From assembly GCA_963764505.1 (NCBI GenBank), contig CAVXSP010000001.1, positions 1,736,001 through 1,800,000 on the forward strand: 64,000 bases of DNA, given 5' to 3'. Positions 50,942 to 60,030 of the stretch are shown in pieces. Every line of letters begins with the position of its first letter. Positions within the stretch are counted from its first letter, which is position 1. The notes below the pieces were generated by a model. That model saw only the letters and a program-made list of their open reading frames with translations. It was not told the DNA's origin and made no database searches. Made by a program: the position numbers and the translations under genes. Source of the stretch: CAVXSP01 sp963764505. Lineage in GTDB: Bacteria > Acidobacteriota > Vicinamibacteria > Vicinamibacterales > SCN-69-37.

Positions 50942-53900
50942 TCAATCGCGAGGTCTTGTCTGCGGCGCTGATCCGGGCGCGCCGGCATCCCCGGCGGCCT
51001 CGGTGGGCCGCAGAACGCGGAACCACCAGTACCCGACGAGCAGGCTCAGCGCCGCGCCGAGAATGGATCCGACCAGCGCGCCGGGAAACGGCCGTGCGGC
51101 ACCGCGTGCGAGCAGGGCAACCGCACTCATCACCCCGAGCGCGAGCGGGACGAGCGTCACGTCGAACCGCAACAGTCCGGCGTAGACGAGGACCAGCGCC
51201 GAGGCGGTGATCATCCCGGACAAGAGCCAGCCGGTCACGTGCGTCCCGGCCGGGGCGCCGGCTGACAGCAATCCCATGACCGCGAGGACGAGCATGGCGA
51301 ACCCTCGTCGTTTCGTCCATCCCGACGTGAGCCGGGTGAGATACGCGAACGTGGTCGTCAGGACCGCAAGTCGGGCCATGAGTCCAGCAATGGGCGAGAT
51401 GGCCATCTGCCCGATCGGCACATATGCGCCGAGCGGATCGAACGCGGGGACGCGCGCCCACTCCGGCGTGCGGACGAGACTGGCCGCGAGAGCGGCCGCA
51501 GCCGCCACGGCGCCGGCGGCAAGCGCCATGGGCACTCCATCTCGATCAGGGACGCGTCCGAGCGTTTCGCGCGGCGCCGGAATCGCGACGACCGCCAGCC
51601 CGACGACGGCGGCGAGCAGCGTGAAGCCCACAATCGAAGCCGCAGCCAGACCGAGCAGTTGCACCTGCAGCGGCACCGCCGTGCGAAGCAGGGCCATCAC
51701 CGCCGGGACATTGTTGACGGCCGTGAGCGCCGAAACCAGGAAGACGAGCGCCGTCGCCGCAAGAAACAGCCGCAGGGCGGACTGGTGGCGGCTCCAGCCG
51801 AGCATGCCGCTGATGGCGGCCGCGACGAGCAATCCACCGAACAGGAGCGACCCGGAGACTTGGATGACGAGATTGCGAGTCGACGCGGCGCGCTCGTCGC
51901 GCTGCCACGTCTCCGGGATGAACACATAGCGGCCCGTCGATGCGATCTCGTCGCCGGCCAGCTTCACGTCGATCCGCGGTTCGCCCTGCGGGAGCGGCGG
52001 GATCGTCGTGTCGGCGAGCGTGAACGTCCAGTCGGTCCGGGCTCTCTGCTTCTCGGGTCTGGCCGACACTTCTTTGACTTGCGAGGGTTCGAGCCCGTAT
52101 CGATCCTGTACCGCCGCGAGCGCCCGTTCGCGGGCAGACGCCTCGTCAAGGCTGGCGCCGGCTCGCGCCTCCGGCAGCACGTGCTGCACGTTCTGCACGC
52201 CGCCTCTCCCGTTCACGTAGACGTACCACTCCTCGGCCGTTTCGGAGATGTCGCCCGTGAACGTAGCGACGCGCACCCGCCATCGTGGCGTGGCCAGGTA
52301 TCGTCCCAGCAGGTCGCGCCAGCGTGCCCGGCCGGCCGTGTCGTAGACGAACTGCTGCGCTCCGCCGCCGCCGGCGTCCGGTGTCGCCATGACGCGCCAC
52401 TTGGGCGGAAGCGACACGCCGCGCGCGTCCAACGTGGTTCGCGCGACCGCCTCGGCGCTCGCGCGCGACACCTGCAGCCCGCCGTACGAATTCTCGCGTC
52501 CGCCCAGCGCAATCGTCGCGACGACGGCGACGATTGAGAGTCCACCCGCGACCATCCAGGCCTTCCGTACGCGAGCCGTGAGGGCGCCCTGCGGCACGAC
52601 CTCCGGCACGTCGGCCTCTTCGGCAGGCGGCGGCGTCCAGGCCGCGTTGTACGCCGACGGCGCCAACTCGGTCCAGCGGCCCGCCCGGGAGCGGCGCCAG
52701 AACACGACCCACAGCGGGACCAGCGTCCATGCGACGATCATGAGCTGCTGGAACCGGACGCCCGGGGCGTGTGCGAAGAACACGGGCAAGGCGAACCACG
52801 TCACATCGAACGTGAAGTGGAGAATGATGCCGGGCAGCAGGCCGAAGTACAGATAGAGCAGGCCGAAGCCAATCGACGGGATGATGAGCTCCACCGGGCG
52901 CGCGTACGCCGGCTGATTCGGATAGGGGGCATGGCCCGAGCCGAAAATCACGGCCTCGACGACGAACGCAAGCACGATGAACAGCCGGCGCCGCCCGAGG
53001 CGGTCGCCGATGAGCGCCGCCCCGGCGATCGGGATGGCGCGAAACATCGATTCTTCCCAGAATCCAGCCTGGAACGAGTTGGCGATCGCCGAGAGCCAGG
53101 GTGCGTACGTCGCGAGGACATCGGGATGGAGCAGCGCCTCGGCCGGGCTCCACCAGTGGAAGTTCTTCGTCATGACCACGTACAACAACACGTCGTACGC
53201 AAAGAACGCGGGGACGAGCAGGTATCCGCCGACCGTGCGGCCGAGAATCTGGATCGACGCGCCCTCGTCCTTCGACCACACCTGCCAGAGCTGCGGATGC
53301 TGTCCGAAGGCGCGCCGCGTCAGCGTCTCGGCGGCCATGAACGAGAGCGCGAAGAAGGCCGAGAAACCAACGAACCCGGCGACGAGCCCCACGATTTGCT
53401 GCGCAAGGAACGTCGATGTGGGGAGCGCCGTGTCGTACCTCATCCAGAGGAGGGGGAATTCGTTGATCGACGCGAGCGTCTGCATGCCCCCGACGACGAG
53501 GCCCCAGACGGCCGCCGTGCGCCAGAGGATCCACCGGCGGCGCATCATGAAGAAGAGACCGACGCCGATGCCGCCCAGCACGTACAGGAGCGCCATGCCG
53601 ACGACCGAGCCGATCCCAATCAGTTCGTTGGCCGACCGCATCTTCTCGTAGCGGCGGGTGAACGCCTCGGGAATCTTGATGAAGTGCGTGACCTCGGTCA
53701 CGCGATCGCCCGACACGACGACCCGCAGGCGGTACCGGCCTTCGTTCAGGGTCGCGTCCGTGCGCTCGTAGGTGAACGTGTGGTCGATGCGCCCGGACGG
53801 CCGGCGTTCCTGGCCCTGTTCCACCATCCTGAACCGCGCCAGGTCGACGTTCCACTTCGCGGCCCCGGCGTCCGCGATCGGTCGCGCGGCGGCGGCGTCC

Positions 53901-54352
53901 AGGGCGGCGCCGGGCGCATCTTCCTTCACCCGCTCGGAGAATCCGTAGGGACGTCCGTCAGGCGTGAATCGAATCGTCGTCTCGTTGGTTTCGCCCTGCT
54001 TGAAGTGCCGGACCTTCCACGTGTACGCGGCATACAGGCGTTCGCGGAGCATGCGCGCGAACGCACTCTTCCCGCCGCCTTCCAGTTCGACGAACGTCTG
54101 GGCCTCGTCGTCTCCGGAGAACGACGCCGCTTCGCGGGCGTCCGGTGGCCCGAGGCCGTCGCGCGCGGCGAGTGCGCGTGCCGCCGCGAGCGCGTGCCCA
54201 CGGTCCATGGTGATGTCGAGCGCGACGATTGAAAACGCCTGCGGGAAATAGCGAACCGCCGCCAGCACGGACCCGGCGGAGAGGAGCGCGAGGACGATCC
54301 AGAAGGCCGGCCGCCGCACGGGGCACAGCCTACCGCGATTCCGTTGAAACAC
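50942..54352 (-). CDS. Giant CPBP-type intramembrane metalloprotease with duplicated soluble domains
   Basis: 1136 residues from ATG 54352 (GTG 54319 is an alternative). After one N-terminal span, a soluble domain covers ~50-240. About eight spans follow with the CPBP/Abi protease motifs: EE at 433-434 in FWEESMFR, H474 in FGSGHAPYPNQPAY, and H512 with D516 in LHFTFDVTWF. A second soluble domain (~625-815) resembles the first: both hold ...W+VR...GD..., a late TFT...D, and a final IPE-W/F-R ending (IPEAFTRRYE and IPETWQRDER). The C-terminus adds about eight more spans. CPBP proteases include prenyl-protein endopeptidases and bacteriocin-immunity proteins. The role of this large form is unknown. 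Confidence 0.85.
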   Translation of the reverse strand: MFQRNRGRLCPVRRPAFWIVLALLSAGSVLAAVRYFPQAFSIVALDITMDRGHALAAARALAARDGLGPPDAREAASFSGDDEAQTFVELEGGGKSAFARMLRERLYAAYTWKVRHFKQGETNETTIRFTPDGRPYGFSERVKEDAPGAALDAAAARPIADAGAAKWNVDLARFRMVEQGQERRPSGRIDHTFTYERTDATLNEGRYRLRVVVSGDRVTEVTHFIKIPEAFTRRYEKMRSANELIGIGSVVGMALLYVLGGIGVGLFFMMRRRWILWRTAAVWGLVVGGMQTLASINEFPLLWMRYDTALPTSTFLAQQIVGLVAGFVGFSAFFALSFMAAETLTRRAFGQHPQLWQVWSKDEGASIQILGRTVGGYLLVPAFFAYDVLLYVVMTKNFHWWSPAEALLHPDVLATYAPWLSAIANSFQAGFWEESMFRAIPIAGAALIGDRLGRRRLFIVLAFVVEAVIFGSGHAPYPNQPAYARPVELIIPSIGFGLLYLYFGLLPGIILHFTFDVTWFALPVFFAHAPGVRFQQLMIVAWTLVPLWVVFWRRSRAGRWTELAPSAYNAAWTPPPAEEADVPEVVPQGALTARVRKAWMVAGGLSIVAVVATIALGGRENSYGGLQVSRASAEAVARTTLDARGVSLPPKWRVMATPDAGGGGAQQFVYDTAGRARWRDLLGRYLATPRWRVRVATFTGDISETAEEWYVYVNGRGGVQNVQHVLPEARAGASLDEASARERALAAVQDRYGLEPSQVKEVSARPEKQRARTDWTFTLADTTIPPLPQGEPRIDVKLAGDEIASTGRYVFIPETWQRDERAASTRNLVIQVSGSLLFGGLLVAAAISGMLGWSRHQSALRLFLAATALVFLVSALTAVNNVPAVMALLRTAVPLQVQLLGLAAASIVGFTLLAAVVGLAVVAIPAPRETLGRVPDRDGVPMALAAGAVAAAAALAASLVRTPEWARVPAFDPLGAYVPIGQMAISPIAGLMARLAVLTTTFAYLTRLTSGWTKRRGFAMLVLAVMGLLSAGAPAGTHVTGWLLSGMITASALVLVYAGLLRFDVTLVPLALGVMSAVALLARGAARPFPGALVGSILGAALSLLVGYWWFRVLRPTEAAGDAGAPGSAPQTRPRD

Positions 54353-54359
54353 GGGCCGC

Positions 54360-54365
54360 TATAAT
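54360..54365 (+). promoter_or_regulatory. TATAAT -10 element of the nucleotidyltransferase pair
   Basis: A perfect TATAAT lies 13 bases before the ATG at 54379. An upstream ATG at 54364 lies inside the hexamer, so it would not be transcribed from this promoter. Confidence 0.5.
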
Positions 54366-54378
54366 GCGCGCGGGCCTC

Positions 54379-54855
54379 ATGCCGCCATCACGATTCGACG
54401 AGCTGGCGTTCTTCCGCGCCATTCATCTGAGCGGCGCACGCGCGCTGCTCATCGGCCGCCGCGCCCTGGTCCTGCTCGGGCTGCCCGTGCTGACGGCGGA
54501 CTACGATTTCTGGATTGCGATCGACGACATCGCTCGATTCAACGCCGCGGCCGCGACGGTGGACCTCGTGCCGGCCCTGGCGCCCGACGAAGCGCGCCGG
54601 CCCGGCCGGTACGTGCTCGAGAACGACGAACACGTCGACGTGCTGGTGGCCCGTTCGGTGCCAGCGACTGACGGACGCCCCGTCATCTTCGACGAGCTGT
54701 GGGGCCGTCGCCGGACCATCACGCTCGCGCCTGGCGTCGACGCACAGATTCCCGACATCGACGGACTGATCTTGACGAAGGAGATTGGCTCCAGGCCGAA
54801 GGATCTCGAGGACATCCGTCTGCTTCGCATTTGCCGAAGCGAGGAGGAACGATGA
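54379..54855 (+). CDS. Nucleotidyltransferase-fold protein (AbiEii/DUF6036-like)
   Basis: 158 residues from ATG 54379; ATG 54364 would add five. Minimal nucleotidyltransferase fold: FFRAIHLSGARALLIGRRALVLLGLPVLTADYDFWI with the metal-binding D41 and D43, a third acidic residue D87 in EHVDVLVA, and the C-terminal LILTKEIGSRPKDLEDIRLL typical of AbiEii/MNT-like antitoxin or toxin enzymes. Such proteins transfer nucleotides to RNA, proteins or tRNA. It overlaps the next small gene by four bases (ATGA), forming a two-gene unit divergent from the CPBP protease gene with only 26 bases between starts. Confidence 0.75.
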   Translation: MPPSRFDELAFFRAIHLSGARALLIGRRALVLLGLPVLTADYDFWIAIDDIARFNAAAATVDLVPALAPDEARRPGRYVLENDEHVDVLVARSVPATDGRPVIFDELWGRRRTITLAPGVDAQIPDIDGLILTKEIGSRPKDLEDIRLLRICRSEEER

Positions 54856-55070
54856 AGCGGTCCGGGCTGCAGGACGAGATCGACCGTGTCTTGACCCCCG
54901 AGGAAGCCCGCCGCTACCTCGAGACGCCGATCACCGAGGCCGAGCGGGCCGAGGTCCGTGCGCTCTATCACTGGTTCACGCGGCGGTATCCGTCGCCGCT
55001 GGAACGCCTCGCCTACGTGCGGCAGGCGTACGCCCGCTGGCAGGGGCGGCGTGCGCCGGCCGATGGATGA
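54852..55070 (+). CDS. Small helical partner of the nucleotidyltransferase
   Basis: 72 residues, charged and helical: LQDEIDRVLTPEEARRYLETPITEAERAEVRALYHWFTRRYPSPLERLAYVRQAYARWQGRR. The start overlaps the nucleotidyltransferase stop as ATGA and has GAGGA upstream. No family is recognised. The size, tight coupling and NTase partner resemble a toxin-antitoxin layout, in which this would be the small protein target or antidote. This is inference. Confidence 0.65.
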   Translation: MKRSGLQDEIDRVLTPEEARRYLETPITEAERAEVRALYHWFTRRYPSPLERLAYVRQAYARWQGRRAPADG

Positions 55071-55160
55071 GGGCTCGGGGCGCGAGGCGCGCGACGTGAG
55101 CTGGACCGCCGGCGCCGGAGGACCTGCTGGAGTGGACCCAAGAAGCGAAGGTCGGCGGCC

Positions 55161-56411
55161 TCAGCGATGCCCGGTGCCGTTGTTCAGCCAGACGTCGATA
55201 CGTGGCGTGTCCCAGTTGTATGGCTTGTCGAGGATGTCGAGATCCCCGTCGCCGTCGAGATCGCCGAGCTTGCCTTCATGAAATCCGTGACCCGTTGCGA
55301 GCACCGTCTTGCGGAAATGCCCCTGCCCGTCGCCATAGAAGGCCCAGGCCTCGGCGTTCGGATTGTCAGGGTCCGGACGACGCTCGGTCCACTTCGCCAT
55401 TTCGCCGGCGAAGATGTCGAGGTGGCCGTCGCGATCGATATCGCCGAGGTCCAGCGTATGGCCGTGGATCATCGGGCGCTCGATCAGGTCGTGGCCAATC
55501 CAGTCGTGCCCGTTCAGTGGATCGCCCGTGCACTCGTACCAGCGGAGCGGACCCGAGCCGTCGCCCGGGGCGATCACGACCTGGGGATGCGGTGAGGTCT
55601 CGACGAGCCGGCCGGCGGCAATCCGACCGCCGATGTCGCCGATCTTCACCGGCTGGAATCCGGCCGCGCCACGGTACTTGAACCAATAGTTGCCGGCAAG
55701 CAGGTCCACGAGGCCGTCGCCATCGATATCGGCGGCGGCGAGGCCTTCGGGATACTTGAACGCGCCGCTCTTATCGCCCTGCTCGCCCGCGGCACCGGCG
55801 TACACAGCGGCGAAAGACCACGTGTCGGCCGTTCGAGGATCGCGCGGGATATCGGCGATGAACAGCGCCTTTGCGCCCTGATTCCAGAAGACGAGCTGCG
55901 TCTTCCCAGTCCCTTTGAAGTCACCGAAGATCTGATCGTGGTGCTGCGTCCTGCCGCCCCGTTTGATGGCGTGGCGCACCCATCCTACGGCCGAATCGAA
56001 TCTCGGGGAAGGATTCTCCCACCACCAGAGCTCGTCGCTCTGAGAGTCGCCGCCGAATACGACGTCGAGGTCGCCGTCCTCGTCGATGTCGTAGGCGGCA
56101 CCTCCGGCCTCGACCGTCAGAAACGTCGGTTCGATCACGGAGCGTGACCAACCCTGAGGCGTGCGACGGAACCAAACCAGGGCCGGCGCCTGCACACGGA
56201 AGCTGAGGACGAAGTCGTTGACGCCGTCGCCGTCGAGATCAGCGATGAGATTCCCCGTCTGCTGCGTCGAGCCGCCGGGCGCCGGCAGATCGCCGGTGCG
56301 GCTCGACAGGTCCGTCCACTGAATCTCTGCGGTTCCGCGGGCGAGCAGGGCGATGACACAGGCCGGGACGATGGTACTGGCGGCGGCCGCGGCGAGCCGG
56401 GCGGGCGTCAT
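55161..56411 (-). CDS. Secreted FG-GAP/VCBS repeat propeller protein
   Basis: 416 residues. A signal peptide (LAAAAASTIVPACVIALLARGTA) is followed by a propeller built from FG-GAP/VCBS repeats with Ca-binding loops: IADLDGDGVNDFVLSF, YDIDEDGDLDVVFGG, AADIDGDGLVDLLAGNYWF, LGDIDRDGHLDIFAGEM, LGDLDGDGDLDILDKPYNW. It probably binds surfaces or ligands outside the cell; no catalytic motif is seen. It is convergent with the nucleotidyltransferase pair and shares the propeller type of the protein at 33545-35398, but lacks its DUF1080-like domain. Confidence 0.83.
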   Translation of the reverse strand: MTPARLAAAAASTIVPACVIALLARGTAEIQWTDLSSRTGDLPAPGGSTQQTGNLIADLDGDGVNDFVLSFRVQAPALVWFRRTPQGWSRSVIEPTFLTVEAGGAAYDIDEDGDLDVVFGGDSQSDELWWWENPSPRFDSAVGWVRHAIKRGGRTQHHDQIFGDFKGTGKTQLVFWNQGAKALFIADIPRDPRTADTWSFAAVYAGAAGEQGDKSGAFKYPEGLAAADIDGDGLVDLLAGNYWFKYRGAAGFQPVKIGDIGGRIAAGRLVETSPHPQVVIAPGDGSGPLRWYECTGDPLNGHDWIGHDLIERPMIHGHTLDLGDIDRDGHLDIFAGEMAKWTERRPDPDNPNAEAWAFYGDGQGHFRKTVLATGHGFHEGKLGDLDGDGDLDILDKPYNWDTPRIDVWLNNGTGHR

Positions 56412-56708
56412 GACAGGCCTCCGACGAGCAAGAGCCCCGATAGCTGCATCAATTCGATCGCCAAGTCATGACGGCCGGGTTCGCAGCCACATGCGGCGAT
56501 TCTCCCGCTCGAACGGTCTCCGGTCAATGGCGCTGCCCCGGTGCGAAGGCGACGCTGCGCCGGGCCGAGCTCCCTCCACCGTGCCCGGCTGCGCCCGCGC
56601 GCGAGCCGTGACTTTGGCGCGCAGATTCGGTCAAACTGAACGAGGGCGCACCAGGTTCGGCGCTCGCCCGGTTCAGTCGTGGTTCTCATTCTCAGAAGGA
56701 GCAAGACC
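56412..56708. other. 297-base divergent intergenic region
   Basis: It lies between two divergent secreted-protein genes. No open frame with coding character, tRNA, palindrome or array is visible. The only clear signal is AGAAGGAG about ten bases before the ATG at 56709. The length would allow two promoters and a small RNA, which cannot be judged by eye. Confidence 0.5.
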
Positions 56709-57254
56709 ATGCGACGAGCATCAGCACTCGCAGCGACACTCGCGGCGGTCTGTTGGGTGACAAGCCTGTCCGCACAAGGCCACCCGAGCTTTGCCGGCAA
56801 ATGGACGATCGACACGGCCAAGAGCGAGATGGGGGCGGCCGGCGGCGGAGGCATGGGCATGGGCGGCCGGGGCGGCCGCATGGGCGGCGGCGGCATGATG
56901 GGCTGGGGGCAGGAGTTCACGATCACCCAGGACGCCAGTACCTTGAAGGTCGAACGCAACTTCGGGGGCAACCCGATCAGTGAGACCTACAAGCTCGACG
57001 GCTCGGAGAGCAGCAACGCCGTGCCGATGGGCCGCGGCGGGAGCTCGCAGGAGACCTCCACGGCCAAGTGGGACGGCAACACGCTCGTCGTCGACTCCAA
57101 GCAGAGCATGGACATGGGCGGCAATGCGATGACGATGACGACGACGCGGAAGCTGTCGCTCGACGCGTCGGGCAACCTCGTCGTCGAGACGGCGCGCTCC
57201 GGGATGCGCGGGAACCAGATGACGACGACGATGGTCTACACGAAAGGGTCGTGA
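56709..57254 (+). CDS. Secreted Gly/Met-rich protein of unknown function
   Basis: 181 residues with AGAAGGAG upstream. A signal peptide (MRRASALAATLAAVCWVTSLSAQG) is followed by FAGKWTIDTAKSEMG, a low-complexity Gly/Met/Arg segment at ~40-68 (GGMGMGGRGGRMGGGG), and a lipocalin-like beta region (EFTITQDASTLKVERNF, TYKLDGSESSN, AKWDGNTLVVDSKQ, TMTTTRKLSLDASGNLVVETARS). Met-rich stretches in secreted proteins can bind copper, but this is not demonstrated. Similar GKW...D small proteins are frequent in acidobacteria. Confidence 0.72.
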   Translation: MRRASALAATLAAVCWVTSLSAQGHPSFAGKWTIDTAKSEMGAAGGGGMGMGGRGGRMGGGGMMGWGQEFTITQDASTLKVERNFGGNPISETYKLDGSESSNAVPMGRGGSSQETSTAKWDGNTLVVDSKQSMDMGGNAMTMTTTRKLSLDASGNLVVETARSGMRGNQMTTTMVYTKGS

Positions 57255-57266
57255 TCCCGGCTGCGG

Positions 57267-58913
57267 CTAACGCAGGTACTTGCGTGCAGTCAGCTCGGAC
57301 AGTTTGACCGCGACGGACCGGCTGATGATGGGAAGATCCATCGAGAGGATGGCATTGGGATCCGGCGGGCACGCATCGAGGTACTCGTAGACGACGAGCG
57401 ACGTGCCGCGCAGGCGCGGGTCTCTCGTCCCGATCGGCTCCGCCCAGCGCGCCTTGAAATGGGGGCCGTGGAGCTCGGTCCGGAGCCACTCGAGCACCCG
57501 CGACTGGCTCGGCCGCTCCTCAATCACCACATAGCGGGTGCCGAACCGGCGCAGCGCCGCGTAGATCTCCGCCGGGTCCGTGACGCGGTCCGCGATGCTC
57601 GGTCGTCCCATGAAGGACGTCGTCAGGATCTTGTCCGAGCGCAGGACGACCAGCCTTCTGTCGACGTCGTGCTTCCGGACGAAGAACGTGAAGAAGCCGG
57701 TGTCGACGTCGCCGCTGAAGAGCACCGTCGGCCCGGGATTGGACGCCAGGACGAAGCGCGCGGCGTCTTCGTAGCCGGCCGCGCCGGCCAGTTCGACGTG
57801 CGTCGCCGCGGCGAGCTGAACGCCGCCGGCGACGACGAGCAGACCGGCAGCGGTCAGGGCGGGCGCCCGGGACTTCCATCCGCTGACGACCGATCCCGCG
57901 AGCGCCGCGATGGCGGGCACCCAGAAGAGGCCGTGGCGGTCCGGTTCGTACTGGCCGGCGAGGATCAGGCACGCCGCCATTCCCGCGATCCAGACGACGA
58001 ACGGGACGGATCGACGGTCGAGCCGGACCAGCGCCAGCACCAGGCCCGCCGCGGCCGCGACCATCACCGGCAGCATGATCTGGGCGTGCAGGGCCGCCCA
58101 GAGGATGTGCGGCACGGTGGCCCGGCTCTTCTCCCACAGGCCGACCGTGGCCGAGACGTTCGTTGCCGACAGGATCAAGGTCATCGGCACGAGCGGCAGG
58201 ATCGCGACGCCCATCAGCGTCACAGCGACGACGACGTCGCGTCTGAGTAGCCGGCGCACGCCGAGCGCCATCACCGCCATGACCAGATACGCAGGGAAGA
58301 CGAACACGGCCAGCTGTTTGGCGTACAGGCTCAGCGAGGCGGCGGCGGCGAACGCCATCAGCGCGGACCGGCGCTCGGTGAGACAGAACCGCCGCAGGAA
58401 GTAGGCGCTCCAGAGGATGAGCGCGAGCGTCGGCAGCTCCGACATCACCGACTGGGCGAGCAGCACGACCATCGGGCTGGTGACGAAGAACAGCCCGGCG
58501 AAGAACGCGGCGGCCGTGCCGTAGAGCTCGTCGACCAGCAGGAACAAGCCCGCCACGGCCGCGAGGAACGAGAGGACCTCGACCAGCCGGGCCGCCGCCA
58601 CGGACACGCCGAACAGCGCGAAGCTCGGAACCTCCAGCGCCGAGAGGAGCGGCGGATGGTGGCCGAGGCTCAGCGCGGGATAGCGCGCGAAGTAGAAGCG
58701 GGTGTACTCGATGAACGTGTCCAGGCCGCCGAACGGGCGATCCCGGAGGAGGTCGAGCATGTAGACGCCGTTCATCAGGTACTTCGGCATGTCGCCGTGC
58801 AGCGAGACGGCGGCTTCGCTCGTGATCCCGCGGGCGCCCAGCCATCCCGCCAGCAGGCAGAGCGCCGCCAGAGGCAGGACGCGCCGGAGGCGTGTCGAAC
58901 CGTCAGCCCGCAA
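57267..58913 (-). CDS. GT39/ArnT-like membrane glycosyltransferase
   Basis: 548 residues from TTG 58913, overlapping the GT2 stop by 11 bases. About ten to twelve spans, with the catalytic acidic motif in the first periplasmic loop (VSLHGDMPKYLMNGVYML) and further family features (YPALSLGHHPPLLSALEVPSF, VMSELPTLALILWSAYFLRR). The C-terminal soluble part (~380-548) contains RRFGTRYVVIEERPSQSRVLEWLRTE. These enzymes move a sugar from a polyprenyl-phosphate donor onto lipid A, glycan or protein at the periplasmic face. It is the last gene of the surface-glycan operon. Confidence 0.87.
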   Translation of the reverse strand: MRADGSTRLRRVLPLAALCLLAGWLGARGITSEAAVSLHGDMPKYLMNGVYMLDLLRDRPFGGLDTFIEYTRFYFARYPALSLGHHPPLLSALEVPSFALFGVSVAAARLVEVLSFLAAVAGLFLLVDELYGTAAAFFAGLFFVTSPMVVLLAQSVMSELPTLALILWSAYFLRRFCLTERRSALMAFAAAASLSLYAKQLAVFVFPAYLVMAVMALGVRRLLRRDVVVAVTLMGVAILPLVPMTLILSATNVSATVGLWEKSRATVPHILWAALHAQIMLPVMVAAAAGLVLALVRLDRRSVPFVVWIAGMAACLILAGQYEPDRHGLFWVPAIAALAGSVVSGWKSRAPALTAAGLLVVAGGVQLAAATHVELAGAAGYEDAARFVLASNPGPTVLFSGDVDTGFFTFFVRKHDVDRRLVVLRSDKILTTSFMGRPSIADRVTDPAEIYAALRRFGTRYVVIEERPSQSRVLEWLRTELHGPHFKARWAEPIGTRDPRLRGTSLVVYEYLDACPPDPNAILSMDLPIISRSVAVKLSELTARKYLR

Positions 58914-60030
58914 GGTACGACTCGCGGCGGCCGGCGCCGTTCGCGCGCGACCAGACGCCCAGTGGCAGCGCGCCCGGCAGTTCGAGGCCGGTCCAGCGCC
59001 GGACGCCGTACAGCGCGCTGCCGGCGGCGAACGAGACGCCGTTGGACAGATGGTGCAGCACGTGGAACGGGAACCAGCGCAACGTGAACAGCAGGCCGCG
59101 CTGCCGCCGGAAGAAACGGTAGTACGGCAGATCGAGCCACCACTGCAGGCCGAGCAGGAGCGTCGCGACGCCCAGCAGGGGAGTCCAGAACCAGGCGCCG
59201 ACGAGCGCGAACACCGTCAGGTAGGCAACCACGACGCAGGCGCGGTAGCGGCGCGAGATGTTGAGGTCGTCGTGCATCGCGCCGTATCGCTTGAGCAGCT
59301 GCGTCCACGGCACGCCGCGATCGAGCACGTCGGACAGCAGGGAGGACCAGAGCGTCCAGCGCTTGAGATGCGTGCCCTGGATCCGCGCATCCAGCACGAT
59401 CGGCATGCCGGCCGCGCGCATCCGGTATCCAAGGTCGATGTCCTCGACGCTCGGCCGTCCGAACCGCTCGTCGAATCCCTCCAGGCGCGCGAACGCCGCC
59501 GCGCGCACGGCGCCGAGACCGGCCCAGAACGTCTGCGCATCACGCCGCGACCGCTGATGCACGAAGCTGTGCGCGAGATTGCGGCACTGTGAGAAGAAGC
59601 CCGGGTCCGCCGGCGCCTGGTCGTAGGCGCCAAACGCGGCGGTGACGCGCGGCTCCGCTTCGAAGAGCCGCACGAACTGGAGCAGCGTCTCGCGGTGGAT
59701 CACGACGTCCGTGTCCACGAAGACCAGCAGATCCCCGTGCGCGTGCGCGGCGCCGCGGTTGCGGGCGAGCGCCGGACCGCGCGGGCCATCGATGCTGAGC
59801 AGCCGCCCGCCGGCCTCGCGAACCGTCTCGGCGCAGTCCACGGGCGATCCGTCCGCGACCACGATGAGCTCGGTGTCGGCCGGCGCCGGCAGGAGCGTCG
59901 CCGCGTCGGCGACGGCCGCGAGGCACTGGCGGAGTTGATCGAGGTTGCGATGAAACGGGACGATGACCGAGAGGCGGCCCGGCGCGCCCGCGCTCGCGCC
60001 GGGCGGCGCGCCGCGCGGATCGGCGCTCAC
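58903..60030 (-). CDS. Glycosyltransferase family 2
   Basis: 375 residues from GTG 60030 (GTGA overlap with the rfbH-like gene). GT-A fold: LSVIVPFHRNLDQLRQCLAAVADA, the DxD-like VFVDTDVVIHRE, FDERFGRPSVEDIDLGYRM with the ED acceptor-site acid, and two C-terminal spans (ACVVVAYLTVFALVGAWFW and LLGVATLLLGLQWW). It transfers a sugar from a nucleotide donor to a growing lipid-linked glycan at the cytoplasmic face. The operon context assigns it to O-antigen or exopolysaccharide synthesis. Confidence 0.9.
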   Translation of the reverse strand: MSADPRGAPPGASAGAPGRLSVIVPFHRNLDQLRQCLAAVADAATLLPAPADTELIVVADGSPVDCAETVREAGGRLLSIDGPRGPALARNRGAAHAHGDLLVFVDTDVVIHRETLLQFVRLFEAEPRVTAAFGAYDQAPADPGFFSQCRNLAHSFVHQRSRRDAQTFWAGLGAVRAAAFARLEGFDERFGRPSVEDIDLGYRMRAAGMPIVLDARIQGTHLKRWTLWSSLLSDVLDRGVPWTQLLKRYGAMHDDLNISRRYRACVVVAYLTVFALVGAWFWTPLLGVATLLLGLQWWLDLPYYRFFRRQRGLLFTLRWFPFHVLHHLSNGVSFAAGSALYGVRRWTGLELPGALPLGVWSRANGAGRRESYLAG

